From NCBI GenBank assembly GCA_019634415.1, contig JAHQVJ010000129.1:62001-126000 (forward strand): a stretch of 64,000 nucleotides of DNA, read 5' to 3'. Shown here piece by piece: positions 9,186-17,616 of the stretch; the first letter of the stretch is position 1, and the number at the start of each line of letters is the position of its first letter. A program made the position numbers and the translations under genes. The DNA comes from Myxococcales bacterium. Its GTDB lineage: Bacteria; Myxococcota_A; UBA796; GCA-2862545. Under the pieces are notes generated by a model. That model searched no databases. It was given only the letters and a program-made list of their open reading frames with translations, and was not told where the DNA came from.

Positions 9186-10259
9186 ATGGGGGCCCTGGGT
9201 CTCGAAGGCGTGGTGGCAGCGGAAACCGAGATGTCGATGGTGGACGGGCAGACGGGGCAGCTGGTGATTCGCGGCTGGCCCGTCGCGAAGCTCGCGGCAG
9301 TGGGGCAGCTCGAAGCGGCCATGGCGCTGCTGTGGGACTCCGCCGTGCCCACCCTCGCCAACGGCGCGGTGCATCGACAGCGCCTGGGAGCGGCGCGCGT
9401 GGCGGCGTGGCCCTGGGTACAGCGGGTGCTGCCCCTGCTGCCCACGACCGATGCCATGGCGGCGCTGCGCAGCGGCGCGTCGCTGGTGCAGAGCGAAGAT
9501 CCCCATGCGCTGGTGGCGTCGCTGGCCGCGCTGTGTGCGGCCTGGGATCGGCGCCGTCGGGGGCTCGATCCCATCGCGCCCAGCGCGCAGCTCCCCCATG
9601 CCCACGACCTGGTGCGCATGCTCGGCGTGCCCGAGTCGCAGCTCGACGCCCGCGGCACCGCGCTCGGACGGTACCTGTGCACCATCGTGGACCACGGGAT
9701 GAACGCGTCCACCTTCACCGCGCGGGTGGTGGCCTCCACGCAGTCCGACGTCGTCAGCGCGGTGGTGGCTGCCATCGGCGCGCTGAAGGGGCCCCTGCAC
9801 GGCGGGGCCCCCGGGCCCGTGCTCGACATGCTCGACGCCATCGGCACGCCCCAGGCCGCTAGCACCTGGATCGAGGCCGAGCTCGACGCTGGCCGGCGCA
9901 TCATGGGCATGGGGCACCGCGTCTACAAGGTGCGCGACCCGCGCGCGGCCGTGCTCGAGGAGGCGCTGCACGGACTGTCCCACGCGGGCGTGGCCAGCGA
10001 TCGGCTGGCCCTGGCCAAGGCGGTGGAGCAGGCAGCGGAGGCGGCGCTTCAGGCGCGCAAGCCTGGCCGCCGCCTGCGGGCGAACGTGGAGTTCTACACG
10101 GCGGTGCTGCTCGATGCCGTCGGCGTGCACCGGTCGCTGTTCACCCCGTTGTTCGCCTGTGGCCGCGCCGTGGGGTGGCTGGCCCACGTCGACGAGCATC
10201 GGCGAACGGGTCGGCTGATCCGGCCGAAGTCCGCTTACGTGGGGCCAGCAGCGGCCTAG
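9186..10259 (+). CDS. citrate synthase family protein (citrate or 2-methylcitrate synthase)
   Basis: This 357-residue protein is of the short bacterial citrate synthase type. Recognisable motifs are GMNASTFTARV, the first catalytic His in GPLHGGAPG, the second in GMGHRVYKVRDPRA, and NVEFYTAVLL, where Glu stands in place of the more usual catalytic Asp. These enzymes condense oxaloacetate with acetyl-CoA or propionyl-CoA. The chosen ATG at 9186 has GGGAGG five bases upstream; the open frame reaches back to 9099, but that stretch is not family-like. It runs head-to-head with the HTH-fused homologue, and both lack the N-terminal beta extension of type II enzymes. Confidence 0.87.
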   Translation: MGALGLEGVVAAETEMSMVDGQTGQLVIRGWPVAKLAAVGQLEAAMALLWDSAVPTLANGAVHRQRLGAARVAAWPWVQRVLPLLPTTDAMAALRSGASLVQSEDPHALVASLAALCAAWDRRRRGLDPIAPSAQLPHAHDLVRMLGVPESQLDARGTALGRYLCTIVDHGMNASTFTARVVASTQSDVVSAVVAAIGALKGPLHGGAPGPVLDMLDAIGTPQAASTWIEAELDAGRRIMGMGHRVYKVRDPRAAVLEEALHGLSHAGVASDRLALAKAVEQAAEAALQARKPGRRLRANVEFYTAVLLDAVGVHRSLFTPLFACGRAVGWLAHVDEHRRTGRLIRPKSAYVGPAAA

Positions 10260-10268
10260 GGCGTCACG

Positions 10269-10523
10269 TCAGCAGACGTAGCAGCGGCAGGCGCCCTGCG
10301 GGATGCAGACGCCGAACTGGCACCCCTTGCTCTCGCAGCGGTCCTGGCACCAGTCGTCGGTGCAGATCAGGGCTGCGTCCACCTCCGGCGAGATCACCTC
10401 GTCGAGCTCGCAGAACGCGGGCTCGGCGTCCGCCGGTGCGGTCGCCTCGGGGCCATCGGTGGCGGCCACCGCCGCCGTGGCGAGGGTGGCGACCGTCGCG
10501 AGGGCCAACAGGCTGCGCTTCAT
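10269..10523 (-). CDS. small secreted cysteine-rich peptide with defensin-like (CS-alpha-beta) pattern
   Basis: This is an 84-residue open frame with a very strong ribosome site (AAGGAGG) before the ATG. It has a clear Sec signal peptide (MKRSLLALATVATLATAAVAA), then an acidic segment, then a Cys-rich tail of about 45 residues with nine cysteines. The tail shows a CxxxC step (WCQDRC), a GxC (FGVC) and a CxC (ACRC), the three spacings that define the cysteine-stabilised alpha-beta fold of invertebrate and plant defensins. A bacterial defensin-like peptide (AdDLP) has been described from the myxobacterium Anaeromyxobacter. Three extra cysteines and the acidic charge are unusual. The gene is clearly real; the defensin link is inference from spacing. 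Confidence 0.75.
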   Translation of the reverse strand: MKRSLLALATVATLATAAVAATDGPEATAPADAEPAFCELDEVISPEVDAALICTDDWCQDRCESKGCQFGVCIPQGACRCYVC

Positions 10524-10595
10524 CGGATACCTCCTTGCACGTGAGTGCTCGTTGAAGGTGACCCGGCCTCGGTCGCGCTTGCGTCGCGCGGTGTG

Positions 10596-11414
10596 TCAGG
10601 TTGTACCAGCCCCACCGGCGCGCTCGAGGAGCCAGTAGTCCACGGACTTTCCGTGCAGCACCTCCGTGAGGTGGGGGGTGACGAAGGCCGGCACGGGGGC
10701 GCGGCGCTCCACCTTCATCACCACCCGCGGTGCCGCTGCCAGGCACGCGGCCAGCCAGGTGTGATCCAGCGGAGCGTGCACAGCCACCTCCCGCAGCAGC
10801 TCGAAGCCCGGAGCCGCGGCTGCGGGCGTGCCGAACATGGGCGAGAGCATCACCGCGTCTGCCTGGGGCAGCGTGGGCAGCAGCTGGCGGGCGTCCCCGC
10901 ACAGCGGCGTGATCCGCGCGGCCGCAGCCACCCCCTCGGCCGCCAGCCGCGGCAGCCCCGACTCCGCCAGGCAGAACAGCGGTGCGCTCACCTCGGTGCC
11001 CCACATCCTCGCCCCCGTCACCTCCGCCACGTGCAGCGCGTCCTGGCACAGGCCGAGGGTGGCGTCGATCACCGTGCCGGGAGGGGTGCCGTCCACCGAC
11101 AGGGCGCGCACCAGCGGATGCGAGGCCCCCGTCGCGCGGTGGGCGTGCAGCAGGCCCACGTGCACGGCCACCCGACCCACCCCGTCCGTCAGCCACTCGC
11201 GCTCCCGCCCCACCACGTAGGCCAGCGCTGCGCCCGTGTCGGTGAGGTGCGCGCGCATCGAGCGGCGGCGCAGCACGGTGGGGGCTCCGCAGCGCCGTGC
11301 CACCGCTGCCGCGCGCGCCAGCAGGGTCGGGTCGGGATGCGAGCTCGTCGTGACGATCAGGGGACTGCCTGGGTGCGGGTCACCAGCTGGCCCCCAGGGG
11401 CCCGCCGTAGGCAC
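10596..11414 (-). CDS. class I SAM-dependent methyltransferase, RsmJ/YpiP-like
   Basis: The 272-residue protein has IVTTSSHPDPTLLARAAAVA followed by GAPTVLRRR near the N terminus, then the SAM-binding loop VIDATLGLCQDALH and a later LSPMFGTP. That arrangement matches the RsmJ (16S rRNA m2G methyltransferase) and Firmicute YpiP-like families. The usual Gly-rich motif I is degenerate (GLCQDA). The nucleic-acid substrate is not certain. The ATG at 11414 overlaps the end of the upstream lipoprotein gene by 35 bases; a CTG at 11360 directly before IVTTSS is an alternative start that avoids the overlap and fits where homology begins. Confidence 0.75.
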   Translation of the reverse strand: MPTAGPWGPAGDPHPGSPLIVTTSSHPDPTLLARAAAVARRCGAPTVLRRRSMRAHLTDTGAALAYVVGREREWLTDGVGRVAVHVGLLHAHRATGASHPLVRALSVDGTPPGTVIDATLGLCQDALHVAEVTGARMWGTEVSAPLFCLAESGLPRLAAEGVAAAARITPLCGDARQLLPTLPQADAVMLSPMFGTPAAAAPGFELLREVAVHAPLDHTWLAACLAAAPRVVMKVERRAPVPAFVTPHLTEVLHGKSVDYWLLERAGGAGTT

Positions 11415-13344
11415 CGATGTCGCTCGGCGAGCCGTCCGCGTCCAGCGCTTCGCCGTCGCCTACGTCCACCAGCGGTGAGGCGGGCTGCAGCGTGAGGTCC
11501 CAGGCCAGCGGATCGGTGGCCGTCAGGTCGGTGTGCAGCGGCGCCGCCACCAGGTTTCCGTGGGCGGCGCTCGGATCGTCGGTCAGCCCGTGGAACGCGC
11601 TGCCGCCCGTGTTGCCGAACACGTTGGTGTGCGTCCAGGTCAGCGCCGTCTCGTCCCAGACCCATAGGGCCGCGCCCTGAACCTGCTTGCCGTCGATGTC
11701 GTTGCCGCTGATGTTGGAGCTGTGCACCGTCGTGGCGTGGTCGTCGGTGACGGACAGGGCGCCTCCCCACACCTGCCCGCTCGACAGCACGGTGTTGCCC
11801 ACGAGATCGAGGTGAGACATCGTGATGGGGCCCCCGTTCGCGTCCGCCGACATCACGCCTCCGCTGATGAAGTCGGCCTGTACGGTGTTGCCCGCCACGA
11901 TGGCGTTGGACAGCGCGAGGGACTCGTCCGAACCGTACGTCTCCAGCAGCACCATGCCTCCCCGAACGGACGAGGCGTCCACCGTGTTGCCGCGCAGATC
12001 CACGTGGCTCATCACTGAAGCACCGATCGCCGTGAGCAGTCCGCCGGCGGAGGCGTTGCCCAGGTCCGAGCTGGCCTCGAACACGTTGCCGTGAGCCACG
12101 AAGCCCTGAAGCGTGCTGTCGCCCAGCAGCACAAGACCGCCGAAGGCGCCCGCGCTCGTCGGCGACTGCGCCAGCGCGGTGATCCCCGACAACGTCAGAT
12201 CCGTGATGTGGGAGGTGCCCCATCCGGCCTGGATCATCGCGCCCACCGAGGCCCAGCGGCCCGTCGTGTGGGCATCGATGTCCTCGAGGGTCCAGCGCTC
12301 CGACACCAGCGTGCCCGACTCCAGGTAGGCGACCACACCCGCGGTGAAGGTCCCGTCGCAGTGGAGATCCACGGAGAGGTCTCGCACCTCGGTGTCGTAG
12401 ACCTCCACGTCCGACCCCACGGCGTGGATCATCAGTCCCGTCAGGGAGCAGCCCGCCTTCTGGCTCTTCCCCGTCACCACCGTGTCCCGCAGGGTCACGC
12501 CTCCGAGCAGCACCGAGGCGTCCTGGGCATAGAGGATCGGCGCAGACAGATCGAACTGGCCCGTCACCTCGAGATCCTCCACCACCGTGTCGGTGACGGA
12601 CAGCTCGCCGCCGGTCACGCTCATCAGGCCGCCAGCGAAGCCACCGAAGTCCTCCATGGCGAGCCGGTTGCCCGTGAACACCAGCTCGTCGAGGTAGACC
12701 GAGGCGTCGGAGGCGCGCAGGAACGCACCCGACACCACGTCCAGCTTCACAGGCGTGCGATCGATGCCGGTGATGGTGAAGCCGCGGACGGTGGCCAGGC
12801 AGCCGGCGTCCTCGCCGCCCGTCGCCGTGACGAAGGGGCCCTCGAGCCCCGACAGATCGAAGGTGGTGTGCTCCGGTCCCCCCGCGCCCGTGATGGTGAT
12901 CTGGTGGTCGCCGAAGTCGAAGGGCTCCGTCCAGATCCCCGCCGCCACGCAGGCCTCGGCGTCGTGGGGCAGGGCGTCGATGGCCGCTTGGATGGAGTCG
13001 AAGTCGCCGGGCACGGTGTTGTGGTCCACCTGCCCGTCGCAGTCGTTGTCCAGCCCGTCGCAGACCTCCTCGCCGAGGGGGTTGGCCAGCTCCGAGGTGT
13101 CGTCGCAGTCGGTGCCGTCTTCGACGGTGCCCTCGGGCTGGGTGCAGGCCGACACCGTGTTGCCCGGGTCGCCGAAGCCGTCGCTGTCTGCGTCGACGTA
13201 GAAGGTGAGCTCCGTACAGCCCGTGCTCGTGGTGGGCGTCGAGGAGGGGGACTCCTCGGAGGGGGTGGTCGGCTCCTGTGGGCTGGACGTCTCCCCCGAG
13301 CATCCGAGGGCGATCAGGGCAGGGATGTGGACGATGCGCATCAT
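11380..13344 (-). CDS. lipoprotein with MopE-like metal-binding motif and right-handed beta-helix
   Basis: A 654-residue lipoprotein: MMRIVHIPALIALGCSG gives the lipobox, followed by a Ser/Thr/Pro linker. Around residues 45-100 is the motif DADSDGFGDPGN ... CDD ... CDGLDNDCDG, the Ca-binding repeat found in Myxococcota surface proteins and related to MopE. From VPGDFDSIQAAIDALP onward the sequence is a parallel beta-helix (repeated turns with DxxVxGN and SxIxxN patterns), ending SPSDIGAYGGP, as in pectate-lyase-like and polymorphic outer-membrane proteins. It is probably surface exposed and binds or acts on polysaccharide. The longer open frame to 13641 was rejected because the signal peptide begins at 13344. 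Confidence 0.85.
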   Translation of the reverse strand: MMRIVHIPALIALGCSGETSSPQEPTTPSEESPSSTPTTSTGCTELTFYVDADSDGFGDPGNTVSACTQPEGTVEDGTDCDDTSELANPLGEEVCDGLDNDCDGQVDHNTVPGDFDSIQAAIDALPHDAEACVAAGIWTEPFDFGDHQITITGAGGPEHTTFDLSGLEGPFVTATGGEDAGCLATVRGFTITGIDRTPVKLDVVSGAFLRASDASVYLDELVFTGNRLAMEDFGGFAGGLMSVTGGELSVTDTVVEDLEVTGQFDLSAPILYAQDASVLLGGVTLRDTVVTGKSQKAGCSLTGLMIHAVGSDVEVYDTEVRDLSVDLHCDGTFTAGVVAYLESGTLVSERWTLEDIDAHTTGRWASVGAMIQAGWGTSHITDLTLSGITALAQSPTSAGAFGGLVLLGDSTLQGFVAHGNVFEASSDLGNASAGGLLTAIGASVMSHVDLRGNTVDASSVRGGMVLLETYGSDESLALSNAIVAGNTVQADFISGGVMSADANGGPITMSHLDLVGNTVLSSGQVWGGALSVTDDHATTVHSSNISGNDIDGKQVQGAALWVWDETALTWTHTNVFGNTGGSAFHGLTDDPSAAHGNLVAAPLHTDLTATDPLAWDLTLQPASPLVDVGDGEALDADGSPSDIGAYGGPLGASW

Positions 13345-13428
13345 GCGGGCTCCCGAGGGGTGGTCGCTTGCCCCTACGCAGCCGGTCTGCTCGGTCCGCC
13401 ATCTCCGTCGACGATGTAGGCTGCGCCC

Positions 13429-14742
13429 ATGTGGACCCTGCTCGCCGTGATTGCCGTGGCGTCTGACGATGCCCCCGTCTCCTCTGCCCTCGATGCGCTG
13501 GCGCGGGATCGACCCCTGCAGGCCGAGGCCCTGCTCGTGGAGGCCACGGAGGCCGACACCGGCGACGTGGACGCCTGGTGGGCCCTCGGGTGGGTGCGCT
13601 ACACCACCGGCCACTTCGACGCTGCACTCGACGCCTGGCATCGCGTGGCTCAGCTACGCCCCGAGCACCCCGAGGTCTCGCTGTGGCTGTCTGCCGCTCG
13701 GGCTCGCGCCGCCTACCACGCCGCCCCCATCTCCGAGGTCGAGGTGGACGAGAACGCCGGACCCGCAGCCGTTCGCATCGCAGCCGTGGGCGACCTGATG
13801 ATGGGGTCCGATCTCCGCGGCCCTGCAGGGCTGCCTCCCGGTGATGGCACGGCACTGTTCGACGGTGTCCGCCCGCTCCTCGTCGACGCCGATCTGACCT
13901 TCGCCAACCTCGAGGGCACGCTGGCCGACGGCCTGAGCTCCGGCAAGTGCGCCGCTGGCGCGGGCCCTTGCTACGCCTTCCGCACGCCCACCCGGTTCGC
14001 ACCTGCGCTGAAGGCCGCCGGCATCGACGTGGTCAGCCTTGCCAACAACCACGCCATGGATCTGGGCGACGCGGGGCAGCGCGCCACCATGGAGACGCTG
14101 CAGGGCGTGGGCATCGCCCACACCGGCCGCTACGGTGACGTCGCCAGCGTGCGAGCGGGCGAGCTGTCCGTGGCCGTGATCGGAGCGCACTCCGGCACGT
14201 GCTGTCTGTCGGTGAACGACCTCGACGAGGTGCGTGCCGCCGTGGCCCTGGCCGACCGCACCCACGATCTCGTCATCCTGTCGTTCCACGGTGGCGCCGA
14301 GGGGTACCAGCACCGCCACGTGCCCGGCACCCTGGAGATCGCCTGGGGCGAGCGCCGCGGCGACGTCACCGCCTTGGCCCACGCCGCCATCGACGCCGGC
14401 GCGGATCTGGTGCTGGGCCACGGTCCCCACGTGCTGCGCGCGATGGAGGTCTACCGCGGTCGGCTCGTGGCCTACAGCCTCGGCAACTTCCTCGGCTACA
14501 AGGCCTTCGCCTCGAGCCGGGGCTACGGCCACCGGACCGTGGCGCTACACGTCACGCTGTCGGCCAACGGGGCGCTGGTCGGGGCGAAGCTGCATCCGCT
14601 GGCGCTGTCGCGCGACGCCGTGCCCCGGGTCGATCCCGCCGGCCTCGCCCTCGAGGACGTGCGCGAGCTGTCCGCTGCCGACTTTCCCGACACCGGGGTG
14701 ACGGTGGCCCCCGACGGAACGCTTTCTTGGCAGGGAGGCTGA
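13429..14742 (+). CDS. CapA-family protein with N-terminal TPR
   Basis: The product is 437 residues. The first ~100 are a short signal-like segment and TPR-type helices (DAWWALGWVRYTTGHFDAAL). From about residue 115 it has the CapA/PgsA metallophosphatase-like fold: AAVGDLMMG, FANLEGTLA, SLANNHAMDLG, ILSFHGGAEGYQ, LGHGPHVL and YSLGNFLGYK. Family members take part in poly-gamma-glutamate or capsule-linked processes, although most distant homologues are uncharacterised. It is divergent from the beta-helix lipoprotein and upstream of the paralogous lipoprotein pair. A fusion of TPR to CapA suggests it works within an envelope complex; the substrate is unknown. Confidence 0.82.
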   Translation: MWTLLAVIAVASDDAPVSSALDALARDRPLQAEALLVEATEADTGDVDAWWALGWVRYTTGHFDAALDAWHRVAQLRPEHPEVSLWLSAARARAAYHAAPISEVEVDENAGPAAVRIAAVGDLMMGSDLRGPAGLPPGDGTALFDGVRPLLVDADLTFANLEGTLADGLSSGKCAAGAGPCYAFRTPTRFAPALKAAGIDVVSLANNHAMDLGDAGQRATMETLQGVGIAHTGRYGDVASVRAGELSVAVIGAHSGTCCLSVNDLDEVRAAVALADRTHDLVILSFHGGAEGYQHRHVPGTLEIAWGERRGDVTALAHAAIDAGADLVLGHGPHVLRAMEVYRGRLVAYSLGNFLGYKAFASSRGYGHRTVALHVTLSANGALVGAKLHPLALSRDAVPRVDPAGLALEDVRELSAADFPDTGVTVAPDGTLSWQGG

Positions 14743-14801
14743 TCGCGGATCCGGCCCCTACAAGGTAGGCTGGCTGCTCGTGACATCGGGTTGGAGGGGA
14801 T

Positions 14802-15821
14802 GTGAACAGGATGGCTTGGGCGATGGCCGCGTCGATGGTGTGGATGGCCTGCTCGGGGGGCACCGAGCCCACGAACATCGATCCTCCCGACCCCACCGAG
14901 ACCGACACCACCGACACGGACACCGGCACCCCACCCGTTCCCGCCAGTCCGGATCTGGTGTTCAGCAACCTCAACAACTACAGCTTTCGCGGCACCTGGA
15001 CGTTCCCCTCGGTGACGGTGCGGCCGCAGTTCGACACCATCCTCGACTGGGGTGATCTCACGGCAGATGCCTACGGGAACAAGCGGCTCGCCAGCAGCTA
15101 CGACCGGGTCGTCCTGTTGCAGGCCTCGGGCGACATCGACGACTTCACCGACACACTGCGCGACGACCTGCTCAACAACACCACCGCGCTCCTCGGCGCC
15201 TGGCAGCAGGATGTCGGTGGCACCGTCACCCGGCTCAACCAGCTCCTGGACGCGTCGAAGCAGCCCTTCGAGTCCGAGAACTTCTTGCTCGTCAGCGGCT
15301 CCATCACCTACTTCGTGGGCCTGTGCGACGTCGTCGGGGAGAGCTGCGACATCCGCGCTGGCATCGTGCTGGTGCCCGACGACAAGTCCAACGAGAGCCG
15401 CGCCGAGTTCCCGGACGGATCGTCGAGCTTCGTGGTCGACCAGATCGCCTTCGACGGCGAGCCTGTCGTCACCTCCGGCGTGCACGACCTCTACACCGCC
15501 GACTGGCGTCCCGTCACCACCAACGTGCACGGCGAAGACATGGATCGCTTCACGGCCAACGAGCTGTTCATCGCTCACTGGGCCGACGGTCGCGACCCCG
15601 CCACCCTCACCCCCGACATCTTCGATCTCGCCGCCAACGCCGACGGCTACTGGACCGCCGACGTGCTGCAGGACCGGGAGCTGCGCCTGGAGTTCGCCCG
15701 CGACGCCGACGGTGCCAACTTCGGCGGCTTCACCAGCGGCGGCACCTGGATGCTGGGGGTCGGGTGCGACAACTGCTGGGGCAACGTGCCGTGGTTCCTG
15801 TCCGTTATCGAAGTTGAATAG
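14802..15821 (+). CDS. lipoprotein of unknown function, paralogue of the next plus-strand gene
   Basis: A 339-residue predicted lipoprotein (MVWMACSGG) with a Pro/Thr/Asp linker (DPTETDTTDTDTGTPP). The mature part starts LVFSNLNNYSFRGTW and ends GGTWMLGVGCDNCWGN. These edges match the downstream gene (ASNNYAFTGT ... GVWVLGIGCTQCLN), so the two are duplicates that diverged strongly in the middle. I recognise no known domain. The paired cysteines in the final CxxC could form a disulfide or bind metal. The start may be the GTG at 14802 (GGAGG four bases upstream) or the ATG at 14811; both keep the signal peptide. Confidence 0.7.
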   Translation: MNRMAWAMAASMVWMACSGGTEPTNIDPPDPTETDTTDTDTGTPPVPASPDLVFSNLNNYSFRGTWTFPSVTVRPQFDTILDWGDLTADAYGNKRLASSYDRVVLLQASGDIDDFTDTLRDDLLNNTTALLGAWQQDVGGTVTRLNQLLDASKQPFESENFLLVSGSITYFVGLCDVVGESCDIRAGIVLVPDDKSNESRAEFPDGSSSFVVDQIAFDGEPVVTSGVHDLYTADWRPVTTNVHGEDMDRFTANELFIAHWADGRDPATLTPDIFDLAANADGYWTADVLQDRELRLEFARDADGANFGGFTSGGTWMLGVGCDNCWGNVPWFLSVIEVE

Positions 15822-16079
15822 CCGATAGCTTAGTTATTCGGGCAGGGCGTCGTATTCGTACCCGAACGTAGCCAACGGTCTCCAAATGTCTGGCACCGGA
15901 TGCGGGTCGCTGGAAACGGTGTCGTCATGGGTGATGATGCGTCCGGTCGTCGCCATCCAACCCCCGTCGCGACGCATGGCAGGTGACGACCGGGCGCTTC
16001 TCATCTCTTCGAGCAAGCCCGTCGACGGTGTGGGTCGTGGCGGGTACGGTGGGGCCAGACCAGCTGTAGGAGTGTCGGG

Positions 16080-17003
16080 ATGGTGCGATGGATGGTGGCT
16101 GCGGTGGCCCTCGCTGGGTGTCCCAGCCCCGGGGATCTCGGGTTCGAGGCGTCGAACAACTATGCCTTCACGGGAACCATCGGGATCGACACCGTGGAGC
16201 TGGCCGCTCAGACCGACTTCGGCATCGACTGGTCCGCCGTCACCACGGACATCCGCGGGCGCGCCTTCGACGGCCAAGCCGACGAGCTGTCCTTCGTGCG
16301 GTTCGACCTCGACAAGGACAGCATCCTCGAGGGGCTCGACAAGAACACCCTGCTGCAGGAAGACGCGCCCGTGGCCTTCCTCTACGACGTGCCCGACGGG
16401 GCGAGTGCCGCGTCGATCTCCGACTTCGAGATCATCGGCAACTTCGTCGACGTCGACATCGATCTGGTGGCGAACGACACCGCCCAGAGCAACTGGCTGC
16501 TCACCGTCTCGAACACGCCGCTCGGGCGCATCGAGGCCCTGATGAGCTTGTTCGTGGACCTGACCGACACCGGCACGGGCACCGAAGCAGCACTCGACGA
16601 CGACAGCTCCAGCCTCACCGTGGACGTGGATCTGACCTCGCTCACGCCGCTGTCGGCGCCCGCCGGTCGCGACGACTACACCTGGGACTGGTCCGGCGTG
16701 ACCCAGGACGTCAACGGCAACGCCTTCGACGCCCTGCGCGGCGACGAGGTGCTGGTGGCGCGCTTCGACGTGGACGGTGCCGAGGCCATCGAGGACATCT
16801 TCCTGCGCCTCGACAGCGAGGCCGCCGAGCTGTACCGCCTGCAGGTGTTCGGGGTGACGTCGGCGAACCTGATGGAGGCCGCAGACGAGTCCGGCGCGAC
16901 CTTCGGCGGCTTCACCACGGACGGGGTGTGGGTGCTGGGCATCGGCTGCACGCAGTGCCTCAACCCCGCGCCGCTGTTCATGACGATCGTGGACGTGAAC
17001 TAG
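16080..17003 (+). CDS. lipoprotein of unknown function, paralogue of the preceding gene
   Basis: A 307-residue lipoprotein with a very short signal (MVRWMVAAVALAGCPSP) and an ATG preceded by GGAG at 16069-16072. It lacks the long Thr/Asp linker of its paralogue. Shared features are the NNYxFxGT opening, an acidic middle rich in short beta-strands, and a C-terminal FGGFTxxGxWxLGxGCxxC block. Internally, TDFGIDWSAVTTDIRGRAF and YTWDWSGVTQDVNGNAFD look like a repeated unit, so the fold may be a two-repeat beta-sandwich. No known family was recognised. Its 3' end overlaps lspA on the other strand by 26 bases. Confidence 0.7.
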   Translation: MVRWMVAAVALAGCPSPGDLGFEASNNYAFTGTIGIDTVELAAQTDFGIDWSAVTTDIRGRAFDGQADELSFVRFDLDKDSILEGLDKNTLLQEDAPVAFLYDVPDGASAASISDFEIIGNFVDVDIDLVANDTAQSNWLLTVSNTPLGRIEALMSLFVDLTDTGTGTEAALDDDSSSLTVDVDLTSLTPLSAPAGRDDYTWDWSGVTQDVNGNAFDALRGDEVLVARFDVDGAEAIEDIFLRLDSEAAELYRLQVFGVTSANLMEAADESGATFGGFTTDGVWVLGIGCTQCLNPAPLFMTIVDVN

Positions 17004-17499
17004 TTCTGGTGCGGGTGTCGGCGAACAACCACAGCCCGGCACCCACCAGCAGCGCCACGTCTGCCACGTTGAAGATGGGCCAGGTCTCGGTGCCGAGCAG
17101 GCTCCGCAGGCCGCTGGCCAGCTGCGGGTGACCCATGGTCACGCACACGAAGTCCGTGACCGAGCCGTCGCCGATCCGGTCCAGCAGGTTGCCCAGCCCG
17201 CCTGCCGCGATGGTGGCGATGGCGGCGCTGTGCAGCGTGGCGTCGGCGGGCAGCTTCACCCAGGTGTAGGTCAGCACCCCCATCAGCAGCGTGCCGGCCA
17301 CGGCGATGACCACCAGGGGCATGGGGATGGAGAACAGGATGTCGGGGTTCTCCGCGTGCAGCACCGACAGCCACCCCGGGATCACCTCGATCTCACCGCC
17401 CACGGGGAGCTGGTCGTTCACCCACGCCTTGCTGCCCCAGTCGAAGCCGAAGAGGGTGGGTAGCAGCGCGATCAGCCAGAACTCCTTGCGTCGAAGCAC
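16978..17499 (-). CDS. lspA: lipoprotein signal peptidase (signal peptidase II)
   Basis: The last 173 residues of a longer open frame match signal peptidase II, the inner-membrane aspartyl protease that removes signal peptides of prolipoproteins after diacylglyceryl transfer. Visible features are the FGFDWGSKAWV opening with the conserved Asp and Lys, three further membrane segments, GGLGNLLDRIGDGSVTDFV with the first catalytic Asp, and FNVADVALLVG with the second. The GTG at 17499 (GGAGG upstream) gives the normal family length; a second GTG two codons earlier is possible. The many lipoproteins nearby depend on this enzyme, though one copy normally serves the whole cell. Confidence 0.9.
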   Translation of the reverse strand: MLRRKEFWLIALLPTLFGFDWGSKAWVNDQLPVGGEIEVIPGWLSVLHAENPDILFSIPMPLVVIAVAGTLLMGVLTYTWVKLPADATLHSAAIATIAAGGLGNLLDRIGDGSVTDFVCVTMGHPQLASGLRSLLGTETWPIFNVADVALLVGAGLWLFADTRTRTSSRPRSS

Positions 17500-17616
17500 G
17501 GTCACCTCCGGGCCCCACGCTACCCGACGGGGAGCTGTGCCCCACGTCACGGTTTGCCGTCCCCTGCCAGGGGGTGTCCGCGGTACCATCGGCCCCCCAC
17601 CTAGGCGAGGGCGCTC

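Noticed and set aside
12091..13419. 442-codon plus-strand open frame
   Set aside because: It is antisense to the beta-helix lipoprotein gene and has no recognisable motif or ribosome site.
11357..14002. 881-codon minus-strand open frame
   Set aside because: It overlaps the beta-helix lipoprotein gene in another frame and is Arg/Pro-rich without motifs.
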